Assembly: GCF_021696945.1 (NCBI RefSeq)
Contig: NZ_JACYHE010000013.1
Span: 1-64,000 of the forward strand
Length of the DNA stretch: 64,000 nt
Origin: Streptomyces sp. JJ36
Lineage (GTDB): Bacteria; Actinomycetota; Actinomycetes; Streptomycetales; Streptomycetaceae
Reading direction: 5' to 3'
The position numbers and the translations under genes were made by a program. Of this stretch, positions 47,338-55,631 are shown in pieces (position 1 is the stretch's first letter; each line of letters begins with the position of its first letter). Below the pieces are notes generated by a model. That model ran no database searches and was not told the DNA's origin. It saw only the letters and a list, made by a program, of their open reading frames with translations.

Positions 47338-48744
47338 TTACCCGAACGGCCGGGCACTCCGGGGCCACAGCGCGGGGTCGGGCGTGAACCGCACCCGCAG
47401 CTCGCCGTCCCGCAGCGCCGCCCCGGCCACCCGGCACCGGCGCAGCGCGGCGGGCAGCGACAGCAGCCGCCGGTGCGGCCCGACGGAGACGAGCAGGTCG
47501 TCCCCGCGCCGCACCAGGTCGAGCAGTTCCCGGCGGGCCCCGGGCAGCGGCAGCACCCAGTGAAGCTGTCCCTCGGCGGTCAGCCGGTCCTCCAGCCGTC
47601 CTGCGGACGGCGCGCCGTCCGCCCCGCCCCTGTCGGAGGGCGCCGCGGTCGCGGACGGCTCCGTGCCGTCACCCGGTACCGGCAGCGGGGCCGCCAGCTC
47701 CGCCAGCGCGGCCACGCCGAGCGGGGCACGGCCCAGGTGGGGGAGCTCGCACAGGGCCGGCGGGTCCCCCGGGCAGCCCGGTGCGCACAGCTCCCGGAAC
47801 TCCTTGAGTGCGGCCCGCTGCTGCTCCGCAAGTCCCGCGAGCCAGGGGTCCGGGGAGTCCGCGGGCAGCACCCGGTTCGCCACCAGCGCCCCGAGGCGTA
47901 CGCCGTGCAGCGCCAGCGCTGCCCGTGCGGTGCCAAGGGGGTCCGCCGCGAGCGGCCCCGGTTCGGCGACCAGCCGCACCGAGGTGCCGGGGGACTCCAG
48001 TACCGCCCGGGTGGCGGCCAGTTCGCGCCGCCACCGGTCCGCCGTCTCGTACACCCGGGGTGCCGGCATCGGCACCCCGGCGAGCTGGGCCAGCAGCGGG
48101 TGCAGGGCGCGGGCGGCCTGCTTCTCGGGCGGCAGCAGCCGGCGCAGCGTGCGGCCGAGCTGCTCGGGCAGCGCGAGCAGCCGCAGGGCCTGCGGGGCGG
48201 GCGGCAGGTCGACCACCACGGTGTCCCACGGTCCGTACGGACTCGCCGCGCCGCCGGCGCCCGGTCCGCCGGAGGCGTGCGCCGCACGTAGCGCCCGGAG
48301 CAGGGCCAGGGCCTCCGCGCCGGGCAGCGCGGTGATCTCGTCCTCGTCCAGCGGCTCGGTGCCCACCAGCTCCAGCGCGGCACGCGCCCGCCGCAGCAGG
48401 CCCGCGGTGAGCTCCCGGAAGCTGTCGTCCGGTGCCGTGCGGGCCGCCCACAGCCCCGGCACCGCCCCGACCGCAACCGGGCGCGGCCCGGAGGGGGCCG
48501 CCGCTGTGGCGGCGGGACCGCTGCCGCGGGTCTCCGCGGGCGGCAGGTCCAGCAGGGCCTCCGGCACGCCGGGGTCCTCGGTGGTGAGCAGCAGCACCCG
48601 CTGTCCGGCGCGGGCCGCCGCCAGCGCGCTCGCCGCGGCGACCGTGGTGCGCCCCGCGCCGCCCGCGCCGGTCACCAGCACCGTGTGCGGGCGCCCGCCG
48701 TGTCCGCCGGCCCGGCCGGCCGGCGCCGGCCCGTCGGCCGTCAT
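47338..48744 (-). CDS. ArsA-family ATPase with altered P-loop
   Basis: 468 residues from ATG 48744 (GGGGAG upstream), one base after the preceding gene stops. ArsA/Get3 fold: N-terminal VLVTGAGGAGRTTVAAASAL, switch-like LLLTTEDPGVPEALLDLPP, DTVVVDLPPAPQALRLLALPEQL, and a C-terminal HSP20-like strand domain (LPLPGARRELLDLVRRGDDLLVSV). The Walker A of the family is GKGGVGKTT; here the invariant Lys positions are replaced (GAGGAGRTT), so ATP hydrolysis may be weak or lost. Arsenite transport is unlikely; there are no ars neighbours. Confidence 0.88.
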   Translation of the reverse strand: MTADGPAPAGRAGGHGGRPHTVLVTGAGGAGRTTVAAASALAAARAGQRVLLLTTEDPGVPEALLDLPPAETRGSGPAATAAAPSGPRPVAVGAVPGLWAARTAPDDSFRELTAGLLRRARAALELVGTEPLDEDEITALPGAEALALLRALRAAHASGGPGAGGAASPYGPWDTVVVDLPPAPQALRLLALPEQLGRTLRRLLPPEKQAARALHPLLAQLAGVPMPAPRVYETADRWRRELAATRAVLESPGTSVRLVAEPGPLAADPLGTARAALALHGVRLGALVANRVLPADSPDPWLAGLAEQQRAALKEFRELCAPGCPGDPPALCELPHLGRAPLGVAALAELAAPLPVPGDGTEPSATAAPSDRGGADGAPSAGRLEDRLTAEGQLHWVLPLPGARRELLDLVRRGDDLLVSVGPHRRLLSLPAALRRCRVAGAALRDGELRVRFTPDPALWPRSARPFG

Positions 48745-48745
48745 C

Positions 48746-49249
48746 TCACTCCCCGCCGCCTTTCGGGGAGCCGCCTCCGCCCTGCCCGCCGTCTCCGGCG
48801 GTCCCGTCGGCGACGGACTCGACACGCTTCTTCAGCCCGTCCAGCGCCCGGTCGATGATGACCTTCTCCGCCTTGCGCTTGATCATGCCCAGCATCGGGA
48901 TCTTGACGTCCACCGTCAGCCGGTACGTCACCTCGGTGCGGGTGCCGTCCCCCAGCGGGGAGAGCCGGTAGGAGCCGTCCAGGGCGCGCAGCATCTGGGA
49001 GGACACCAGGGACCAGCGCACCTCGTGCGGGCCTGCCCACTCGTAGGACAACGTGTGCTCGTCCTTGATCGCTCCGGCGTCCAGCAGCAGCCGCACCCGC
49101 TCGGCGCGGCCCTCGACGTCGGTGGAGAGCACCTCGGCCTCCTTCACCTCGCCGGTCCACTCCGGGTAGCGGGCGAAGTCGGAGATCACCCCCATCACCG
49201 CGCCGGGGGCGGCGTCGATGGTGATGCTCGAGCTGGTGTGTTCCGCCAT
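48746..49249 (-). CDS. SRPBCC (START/coenzyme Q-binding COQ10-like) protein
   Basis: 167 residues from ATG 49249 with GGAGGAG upstream. Helix-grip fold lipid-binding family: SSITIDAAPGAVMGVISDFARYPEWTGE, AGAIKDEHTLSYEW, LDGSYRLSPLGDGTRTEVTYRL, and the long C-terminal helix KAEKVIIDRALDGLKKRVES. Cotranscribed with the ArsA-like gene (one-base gap). The pair recurs in Streptomyces; a hydrophobic ligand handed between them is speculative. Confidence 0.92.
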   Translation of the reverse strand: MAEHTSSSITIDAAPGAVMGVISDFARYPEWTGEVKEAEVLSTDVEGRAERVRLLLDAGAIKDEHTLSYEWAGPHEVRWSLVSSQMLRALDGSYRLSPLGDGTRTEVTYRLTVDVKIPMLGMIKRKAEKVIIDRALDGLKKRVESVADGTAGDGGQGGGGSPKGGGE

Positions 49250-49329
49250 CGCCGTGGCTCCTCCGCTTGCTCCGCCGGGTCCGTGCGGCCCTGCCGCCTG
49301 CGGGGGCAGGTTACCGTGCGGTCGGGCCG

Positions 49330-50091
49330 TCACCACTCCAGGACCCAGGGGGTGCCGGTGTGGTTGAAGTGGCCGACGTTCACGCATTCGGTGCGGCCCA
49401 GCCGCATCCGGCGTTGCAGCGGCTGGTGGACGTGGCCGAAGAGGTGGTAGCGGGGCCGTGCCTGACGGATGGCCTCCAGCAGCGCCGTGCTGCCCCGCTC
49501 GAAGCGGCGGGCGACGGTGTCGTAGCAGAGTTCCGGGACGGCGGGCGGGATGTGCGAGCAGAGCACGTCGATCTCGCCGAGGGCGGCGACCTTCGCGGCG
49601 TACGTCTCCTCGGGGATCTCGTACGGGGTGCGCATCGGGCTGGGCAGGCCGCCGCCCACGAAGCCGAAGCGGAGCCCGCCGATCTCGGTGGTCTCCCCGT
49701 CCAGCACGGTGGTCCCCGGGTGCGCGTACTCGGGCCACAGCGGCGGCATGTCGACGTTGCCGTAGGTCGCGTACGTGGGGGAGGGGAAGGCGGCGAAGAG
49801 CTCCGCGTACTGCCGGCGTACCGCCTCCTCGGTGGCCGCCCGGCGGTCCAGGCCCGCCCACAGCCGCGCGGACAGCTCGCGTGCCTCGGCGAACCGGCGC
49901 GCGGTGCGCAGTTCGACGAGGCGGGTGGCGTTCTCCGCCCCGAAGAGGTCGGGGAAGATGCCGCGCGAGTGGTCGGCGTAGTCGAGGAAGAGGATCAGGT
50001 CGCCCAGGCACACCAGCGCGTCCGCGCCGTCCCCCGCCGTCGCGAGGTCCTCGCTGTTGCCGTGCACGTCGCTCACCACGTGGACTCGCAT
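49330..50091 (-). CDS. Calcineurin-like metallophosphoesterase
   Basis: 253 residues from ATG 50091 (a GTG two codons earlier is possible). Dinuclear metal site motifs in order: VSDVHGN (DxH), LVCLGDLILF (GDxx), ATYGNVDMPP (GNxD), LCSHIPP (H) and LFGHVHQPL (GHxH). It lacks a signal peptide. Likely a cytoplasmic phosphodiesterase or phosphatase; the substrate is unknown. Confidence 0.92.
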   Translation of the reverse strand: MRVHVVSDVHGNSEDLATAGDGADALVCLGDLILFLDYADHSRGIFPDLFGAENATRLVELRTARRFAEARELSARLWAGLDRRAATEEAVRRQYAELFAAFPSPTYATYGNVDMPPLWPEYAHPGTTVLDGETTEIGGLRFGFVGGGLPSPMRTPYEIPEETYAAKVAALGEIDVLCSHIPPAVPELCYDTVARRFERGSTALLEAIRQARPRYHLFGHVHQPLQRRMRLGRTECVNVGHFNHTGTPWVLEW

Positions 50092-50408
50092 GGCCACACC
50101 CTAAGGCCGCCCGGCGCACGGGTGGCCGGACCGGTGGTGCGGGGTGGTGCGCTCGGCGCGCACGCGGCGTGCGCACCGTGCGGAACTGGGCAGTCACGCA
50201 CCGGGTCGCTTACCCTTCCTGGGGCCGGACCTGCCGGGCGGAACTCGGCCCGTGTGACGCAGGGAACATCTGGCCGTCCCCCCTATCCCGGCACCTTTAC
50301 CAGTGGGTAACGTCCGGGCCGTCAGACCGCCAAGATCCCCCGGGATCCTGGATTCAGCCAACGGAGGCTTCCCCACGGCCCCCGTCCCGGCGCCGACGAG
50401 GAGCACCA
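50092..50408. other. Divergent intergenic region upstream of the acyl-CoA ligase gene
   Basis: 317 bases, no gene. It holds a perfect operator-like repeat at 50297-50310 (see separate entry) and the GAGGAG ribosome site just before the TTG at 50409. Confidence 0.5.
50297..50310. promoter_or_regulatory. Palindrome TTACC-N4-GGTAA upstream of the acyl-CoA ligase gene
   Basis: TTACC (50297-50301), AGTG, GGTAA (50306-50310), a perfect 5-bp arm repeat about 100 bases before the start codon. It resembles binding sites of TetR-type fatty-acid regulators; the specific regulator is not identified. Confidence 0.5.
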
Positions 50409-52217
50409 TTGCGCGAGTTCAGCCTTCCGGCCCTGTACGAGGTCCCCGCGGACGGCAATCTGACGGATCTCGTCCGCCGCAACGCCGCGCAGCACCCCGA
50501 CGTCGCCGTCGTGGCGCGCAAGCGCGACGGCCGCTGGGAGGACCTGACCGCCGCCGCGTTCCTGGCGGAGGTGCGCGCCGCCGCCAAGGGGCTGATCGCC
50601 GCGGGCGTGCGGCCCGGCGACCGGGTCGGGCTGATGTCCCGCACCCGCTACGAGTGGACGCTGTTCGACTTCGCGATCTGGAGCGCCGGCGGGATCACCG
50701 TGCCGGTCTACGAGACCAGTTCCCCGGAGCAGATCGCCTGGATCCTCGGCGACTCCGGGGCCGTCGGCTGCCTGGTGGAGACCGCGGCGCACCGGGAAGC
50801 CGTGGACTCCGTACGGGACCGGCTGCCGGAGCTCGCGCACGTGTGGCGGATCGAGCCCGGGGCGGACGGGGCCGGCGCGGTGGCCGAGCTGTCCGCGGCC
50901 GGGGCGGAGATCACCGAGGCCGCGCTGGACGAGGCGAGTTCATCGGCCACCGCCGACTCCCCGGCGACCATCGTCTACACCTCCGGCACCACCGGCCGGC
51001 CCAAGGGGTGCGTGCTGACGCACCGCAGCTTCTTCGCCGAGTGCGGCAACGTGGTGGAGCGGCTGGCGCCGCTCTTCCGCACCGGCGAGTCCTCCGTGCT
51101 GCTCTTCCTGCCGGTCGCCCACGTCCTCGGGCGGCTGGTGCAGGTGGCGGCGGTGATGGCGCCGGTCAAGCTGGGGCATGTCGCCGACGTCCGGACGCTC
51201 ACCGACGAGCTGGCCTCCTTCCGGCCGACCATGGTGCTGGGCGTGCCGCGGGTGTTCGAGAAGGTCTACAACTCCGCGCGTGCCCAGGCGCAGGCCGGCG
51301 GCAAGGGGAGGATCTTCGACCGGGCCGTGGCCACCGCGGTCGCCTACAGCCGTGCCATGGAGAACGAGGGCGGCCCCGGCTGGGGGCTGCGGCTCCGCCA
51401 CGCCCTCTTCGACCGGCTGGTCTTCCGCAAGCTCCGCGCCGTGCTGGGCGGCCGGGCCACCCACGCCATCTCCGGCGGTGCCCCGCTCGGGGAGCGCCTG
51501 GGCCACTTCTACCGCGGCATCGGCTTCACGGTGCTGGAGGGCTACGGGCTCACCGAGTCCTGTGCGGCGACCGCCTTCAACCCGGCCGACCGGCAGAAGA
51601 TCGGCACCGTCGGGCAGCCGCTGCCCGGCTCGGTCATCCGTATCGCGGACGACGGCGAGGTCATGCTCCACGGCGAGCATCTCTTCACCGGCTACTGGAA
51701 CAACCCGCAGGCCACCGAGGACGCCTTGGCGCAGGGGTGGTTCCACACCGGCGACCTCGGCACCCTGGACGCCGACGGCTATCTGACCATCACCGGGCGG
51801 AAGAAGGAGATCCTGGTGACGGCCGGGGGCAAGAACGTCGCCCCGGCGGTCCTGGAGGACCGTATCCGCGGGCACGCTCTGGTCGCCGAGTGCATGGTGG
51901 TCGGGGACGGCCGCCCCTTCGTGGGGGCGCTGCTCACGGTGGACGAGGAGTTCCTGCCGCGGTGGGCCGAGGAGCACGGCAAGGCGGGCCTCTCGCACGG
52001 GGAGCTGCTGGCCGACGAGGAGTTGCACGCGGAGCTCCAGCGCGCCGTGGACCAGGGGAACGCGGCGGTGTCGCGGGCGGAGTCGGTACGCAGGTTCCGG
52101 GTGCTGCACACCCAGTTCACCGAGGACTCCGGCCATCTCACCCCGTCGCTCAAGCTCAAGCGCAACGTGGTGGCGAAGGACTTCGCCGAGGAGATCGAAG
52201 GGCTGTACGCGGGCTGA
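50409..52217 (+). CDS. Long-chain fatty-acid-CoA ligase (AMP-forming)
   Basis: 602 residues from TTG 50409 with GAGGAG five bases upstream (MREFSLPALYEVP). ANL superfamily: the AMP-binding P-loop IVYTSGTTGRPKGCVLTHRS, LFLPVAHVLGR, SGGAPLGERLGHF, GYGLTESCAATAFN, the hinge HTGDLGTLDADGYLTITGRKK, and C-terminal Lys in LTPSLKLKRNVV. Length and motifs match FadD-like enzymes that activate long-chain fatty acids at the membrane. No ATG is available near the start. A palindromic operator candidate lies upstream. Confidence 0.95.
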   Translation: MREFSLPALYEVPADGNLTDLVRRNAAQHPDVAVVARKRDGRWEDLTAAAFLAEVRAAAKGLIAAGVRPGDRVGLMSRTRYEWTLFDFAIWSAGGITVPVYETSSPEQIAWILGDSGAVGCLVETAAHREAVDSVRDRLPELAHVWRIEPGADGAGAVAELSAAGAEITEAALDEASSSATADSPATIVYTSGTTGRPKGCVLTHRSFFAECGNVVERLAPLFRTGESSVLLFLPVAHVLGRLVQVAAVMAPVKLGHVADVRTLTDELASFRPTMVLGVPRVFEKVYNSARAQAQAGGKGRIFDRAVATAVAYSRAMENEGGPGWGLRLRHALFDRLVFRKLRAVLGGRATHAISGGAPLGERLGHFYRGIGFTVLEGYGLTESCAATAFNPADRQKIGTVGQPLPGSVIRIADDGEVMLHGEHLFTGYWNNPQATEDALAQGWFHTGDLGTLDADGYLTITGRKKEILVTAGGKNVAPAVLEDRIRGHALVAECMVVGDGRPFVGALLTVDEEFLPRWAEEHGKAGLSHGELLADEELHAELQRAVDQGNAAVSRAESVRRFRVLHTQFTEDSGHLTPSLKLKRNVVAKDFAEEIEGLYAG

Positions 52218-52410
52218 CGGCCGCCGGGCCCCGCCGGGCCACGCCGGGTGCGCGCCGGCCGTACCGTCGCGCCTCCACCGCGGGTGGGGGGCGCCCGGTC
52301 GGGCACGTGCGCGGGGTACCCGCTCCGTGCGCCGGGCGTGCACGCCAGGTGTGGTATGCGCGGCGCGTCTCACTTCGCGGGCAGCGGGCTGATACCCGGG
52401 CACGACCCCG

Positions 52411-52416
52411 TAACCT
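52411..52416 (+). promoter_or_regulatory. -10 box of the leaderless aroG transcript
   Basis: TAACCT ends six bases before the GTG start codon, with no ribosome site between. A CTGATA-like -35 lies about 16 bases upstream. Confidence 0.55.
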
Positions 52417-52422
52417 GGACGC

Positions 52423-53772
52423 GTGACCGTGAACGCTGAGACCAGCACCCCCGACGCCAGCTGGCGAGATCTTCCCGCGGCGCAGCAGCCCGAGTGGCCG
52501 GACACCGAGGCTCTGCGCGACGCCGTCGCCGAGCTCGAGTCCTATCCGCCGCTCGTCTTCGCGGGCGAGTGCGATCAGCTCAAGGAGCGGATGGGCGCCG
52601 TGGCCCGCGGCGAGGCGTTCCTGCTGCAGGGCGGTGACTGCGCCGAGGCGTTCGACGCCGTGTCCGCCGAGCACATCCGGAACAAGCTGAAGACGCTGCT
52701 CCAGATGGGCGCCGTGCTGACCTACGCCGGCTCGGTCCCGGTGGTCAAGGTCGGGCGTATCGCGGGGCAGTACAGCAAGCCGCGCTCCAAGCCCACCGAG
52801 ACCCGGGACGGCGTGACGCTCCCGAGCTACCGCGGGGACTCGGTCAACGGCTTCGAGTTCACCCCCGAGGCCCGCCGCCCCGACCCGGAGCGGCTGAAGC
52901 GCATGTACCACGCCTCCGCCTCCACACTGAACCTCGTGCGTGCCTTCACCACCGGCGGCTACGCCGACCTGCGGCAGGTGCACGCCTGGAACCAGGACTT
53001 CGTGCGCAACTCCCCCTCGGGGCAGCGCTACGAGGCGCTGGCACGCGAGATCGACCAGGCCCTGAAGTTCATGCACGCCTGCGGCACGGACCCGGAGGAG
53101 CTCAAGACCGTCGAGTTCTACTCCTCGCACGAGGCGCTGCTGCTCGACTACGAGGGAGCGCTGACCCGTACGGACTCGCGGAGCGGCAGCCTCTACGACG
53201 TCTCCGGCCACATGCTCTGGATCGGGGAGCGGACCCGCCAGCTCGACGGGGCGCACATCGAGTTCGCCTCCCGCGTCCGCAACCCGATCGGGGTGAAGCT
53301 GGGCCCGACCACCACCCCGGAGGAGGCCCTGACCCTCGTCGAGCGGCTGGACCCGGAGCGCGAGCCGGGCCGGCTGACCTTCATCACCCGGATGGGAGCG
53401 GACCGCATCCGCGACCGGCTGCCCACGCTGGTGGAGAAGGTCTCCGCCTCGGGCGCCCGGCCGGCCTGGGTCTGCGACCCGATGCACGGCAACACCTTCG
53501 AGGCTGCCAGCGGACACAAGACCCGGCGCTTCGACGACGTGCTGGACGAGGTCAAGGGCTTCTTCGAGGTCCACAAGGGCCTGGGCACGCACCCGGGCGG
53601 CATCCATGTGGAGCTGACCGGGGACGACGTGACCGAGTGCGTGGGCGGCGGGGACGAGATCTTCGTCGACGACCTGCACCAGCGGTACGAGACCGCCTGC
53701 GACCCGCGGCTCAACCGCAGCCAGTCGCTCGACCTGGCCTTCCTGGTCGCGGAGATGTACCGGGACCAGTGA
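52423..53772 (+). CDS. aroG: Class II 3-deoxy-7-phosphoheptulonate (DAHP) synthase
   Basis: 449 residues. First step of the shikimate pathway, joining PEP and erythrose 4-phosphate. Class II (plant-like/mycobacterial) landmarks: FLLQGGDCAEAF, GRIAGQYSKPRSKPTE, SPSGQRYEALA, EFYSSHEALLLDYEGALTR, NPIGVKLGPTT, WVCDPMHGNTFEA and GGIHVELTGDDVTEC. The metal ligands Cys, His, Glu and Asp are present in those blocks. GTG 52423 directly follows a TAACCT -10 box, so the message is probably leaderless. A double hairpin follows. Confidence 0.96.
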   Translation: MTVNAETSTPDASWRDLPAAQQPEWPDTEALRDAVAELESYPPLVFAGECDQLKERMGAVARGEAFLLQGGDCAEAFDAVSAEHIRNKLKTLLQMGAVLTYAGSVPVVKVGRIAGQYSKPRSKPTETRDGVTLPSYRGDSVNGFEFTPEARRPDPERLKRMYHASASTLNLVRAFTTGGYADLRQVHAWNQDFVRNSPSGQRYEALAREIDQALKFMHACGTDPEELKTVEFYSSHEALLLDYEGALTRTDSRSGSLYDVSGHMLWIGERTRQLDGAHIEFASRVRNPIGVKLGPTTTPEEALTLVERLDPEREPGRLTFITRMGADRIRDRLPTLVEKVSASGARPAWVCDPMHGNTFEAASGHKTRRFDDVLDEVKGFFEVHKGLGTHPGGIHVELTGDDVTECVGGGDEIFVDDLHQRYETACDPRLNRSQSLDLAFLVAEMYRDQ

Positions 53773-53783
53773 GCCCGTACCCC

Positions 53784-53811
53784 GCCGCCCGTGGTCTCCG
53801 CCACGGGCGGC
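53784..53811 (+). terminator. Hairpin after aroG
   Basis: GCCGCCCGTGG (53784-53794) pairs with CCACGGGCGGC (53801-53811), loop TCTCCG. Confidence 0.8.
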
Positions 53812-53829
53812 ACGGGGCCGTCCGTACGG

Positions 53830-53865
53830 CACGGGGCCCGCGTCCTCCGGGACGCGGGCCCCGTG
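53830..53865 (+). terminator. Second hairpin after aroG
   Basis: CACGGGGCCCGCGTCC (53830-53845) pairs with GGACGCGGGCCCCGTG (53850-53865), 16 pairs, 4-base loop. Confidence 0.85.
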
Positions 53866-53913
53866 GCATGTGCGGGGGCGTGGCCGGGCACCCGGTGGAC
53901 GGCGCCCCCCGGG

Positions 53914-53932
53914 TAAGGTTAGGGTTACCTCA
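53914..53932. promoter_or_regulatory. Iron box (DmdR/IdeR-type) upstream of bfd
   Basis: TAAGGTTAGGGTTACCTCA matches the 19-bp consensus TTAGGTTAGGCTAACCTAA at 15 positions, 45 bases upstream of the bfd start. Iron-loaded DmdR1 binding is expected. Confidence 0.85.
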
Positions 53933-53976
53933 CTGGCCTTCCGGGTTCGCCCGGCCCCGCGACGGAGGTGGATCGC

Positions 53977-54249
53977 GTGTACGTCTGCTCGTGCTTCGGC
54001 ATCACGGAGCAGCAGGTCCGCGAGCACGCCGACGCCGGCTCGTGCACCCCGCGCCAGATAGCCTCCGCCTGCAAGGCCGGCACCGACTGCGGCTCCTGCG
54101 TACGCCGCATCCAGGGCATCCTCGGCCGCGGCGCCTGCCCCCGGGGCGAGTCCCCGGACCGCGCCGAGCCCGCGCTGGTGCCCGCGGCCGCCCCGGCGCC
54201 GGTGCCCCCCGTGCCCGCGGCCGTCCCGGGTGTGACGGCGGCCGCCTGA
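53977..54249 (+). CDS. bfd: Bacterioferritin-associated ferredoxin
   Basis: 90 residues from GTG 53977, with GGAGG eight bases upstream (a GTG three codons earlier is possible). [2Fe-2S] protein that reduces bacterioferritin cores to release iron. The four ligands are at Cys4, Cys6, Cys38 and Cys41 (VCSCFG and DCGSC), exactly the Bfd spacing. A Pro/Ala-rich tail of about 30 residues follows the domain, longer than E. coli Bfd. It is controlled by an iron box; bfr lies 700 bases downstream on the other strand. Confidence 0.94.
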   Translation: MYVCSCFGITEQQVREHADAGSCTPRQIASACKAGTDCGSCVRRIQGILGRGACPRGESPDRAEPALVPAAAPAPVPPVPAAVPGVTAAA

Positions 54250-54487
54250 CGGCCACGCTTCCTCCCCCTTCTCTCCTCCTCGCCTCGGCTCTCCTGCTGC
54301 GTGCACGCCGGGAATGGCAGGTTCCCGCCGAGCGGCGGACAATGACGCTGTGGACCGGGTGAACCGACCCGGTCGGCCTCGTGTCGCACCCCGGACGGGT
54401 GCGTCCGGCCGCCGGAGCGGCCCGCTGCGCACCGCATCCGCCGCGTCCCGGAGCCCCGGCCCGACGAGCCGGAGAGGAGATCCGATC

Positions 54488-54889
54488 ATGACCACCACAG
54501 CACGAGGCGGGCCGTCCGCCCTCGCCGGGGGAGTCGTCGCGTTCGCCGGCGTGATGATGCTCATCACCGGTGTGCTCGACGTCTTCCGGGGCATCGCGGC
54601 CCTCGGAGAGGACCAGCTCGTCGTCAGCTCGGCCGACTACACCTTCGAGTTCGACGTCACCGGCTGGGGCTGGATCCACCTGATCCTGGGCGCGGTGACC
54701 GTGCTCGCCGGGCTCGGCCTGTTCAGCGGCGCGATCTGGGCGCGGGCGTTCGCCGTCCTCATGGCCTCACTGATCATCGTGGCCAACTTCCTGTCGCTGC
54801 CCTACTACCCGGTGTGGTCCGTGGTGGTGATCGCGATGGCTGCGCTGGTCATCTGGGCGGTCTTCCGGGACCGTCCCGGCTTCGGCTGA
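54488..54889 (+). CDS. DUF7144-type four-helix membrane protein
   Basis: 133 residues from ATG 54488 with GGAGAGGAG upstream. Four membrane helices (about 13-33, 54-76, 80-100, 106-124), with the family's characteristic ITGVLDVFRGIAAL, YTFEFDVTGWGWIHLILGAV and FLSLPYYPVWSVVVIAM. Common in Streptomyces, often in several copies, function unknown. It is inserted between bfd and bfr, whose iron boxes do not cover its own start. Confidence 0.9.
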   Translation: MTTTARGGPSALAGGVVAFAGVMMLITGVLDVFRGIAALGEDQLVVSSADYTFEFDVTGWGWIHLILGAVTVLAGLGLFSGAIWARAFAVLMASLIIVANFLSLPYYPVWSVVVIAMAALVIWAVFRDRPGFG

Positions 54890-54917
54890 CCCCGGGCACC
54901 CGCCCGCGGCAACGGCC

Positions 54918-54950
54918 GCGCCCCGGTGCGGCGTCTCCGCACCGGGGCGC
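54918..54950. terminator. Bidirectional terminator between the DUF7144 gene and bfr
   Basis: GCGCCCCGGTGCGG (54918-54931), loop CGTCT, CCGCACCGGGGCGC (54937-54950): 14 perfect pairs between convergent genes. Confidence 0.88.
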
Positions 54951-54970
54951 ACGGCCGGCGGACGGGCGGC

Positions 54971-55450
54971 TCAGGAGTCCGGCTGCTCGATGAGCTGCGC
55001 GATGTAGAGCGCCTCGCCGAGCTTCCCGACGAGCTCCAGCTGGGTGTCGAGGTAGTCGATGTGGTGCTCCTCGTCGGCGAGGATGTCCTCGAAGATGTTC
55101 GCCGAGGTGATGTCGCCCTTGCTCCGCATCACCTCGATGCCGCGGCGCAGCCGGTCGATGGCCTCCACCTCGATCTGCCGGTCCGCCTGGAACATCTCGG
55201 TGAGCGTCTGGCCGACCCGGACGTGGAACAGCCGCTGGTAGTTGGGCAGACCCTCCAGAAAGAGAATGCGGTCGGTCAGCCGCTCCGCGTGACGCATCTC
55301 GTCGAAGGATTCCGCGCGGGTGTACTTGGCGAGTTTCGTCCAGCCGAAGTTCTCCTGCATCTTGGCGTGCAGGAAATACTGGTTGATCGCCGTCAGCTCG
55401 GCGGTGAGCTGCTCGTTGAGGAATTCGATGACCTCGGGGTCGCCCTGCAT
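54971..55450 (-). CDS. bfr: Bacterioferritin
   Basis: 159 residues from ATG 55450 (GGAAGGA upstream). 24-mer iron store. The ferroxidase ligands are in place: Glu18, Glu51 and His54 (FDEMRHAE), with the second half in DILADEEHHIDYL; heme-ligand Met52 is present. Standard length. Paired functionally with bfd about 700 bases away. An iron-box-like site precedes the start. Confidence 0.97.
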   Translation of the reverse strand: MQGDPEVIEFLNEQLTAELTAINQYFLHAKMQENFGWTKLAKYTRAESFDEMRHAERLTDRILFLEGLPNYQRLFHVRVGQTLTEMFQADRQIEVEAIDRLRRGIEVMRSKGDITSANIFEDILADEEHHIDYLDTQLELVGKLGEALYIAQLIEQPDS

Positions 55451-55521
55451 CGCAGCGGTCCTTCCAGGGGAATCGGCCAGGTGCGCACGCATCCTCGCAC
55501 CGGAAAGCCGTGCGGGTCCAG

Positions 55522-55540
55522 TAAGTAAAGGCTTACCTCA
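55522..55540. promoter_or_regulatory. Iron-box-like site upstream of bfr
   Basis: TAAGTAAAGGCTTACCTCA shares 13 of 19 positions with the consensus iron box, 72 bases upstream of the bfr start, and shares its right half (TACCTCA) with the bfd box. Weaker than the bfd site. Confidence 0.65.
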
Positions 55541-55631
55541 AATGCCCCGAATACTGCTCCGGGAGGGTGCCGGAGCCGGCCCGCCGGGGGTGCGGTCCGG
55601 GCCGTCCACCGGAGTCTGTCACCATGGAGCC

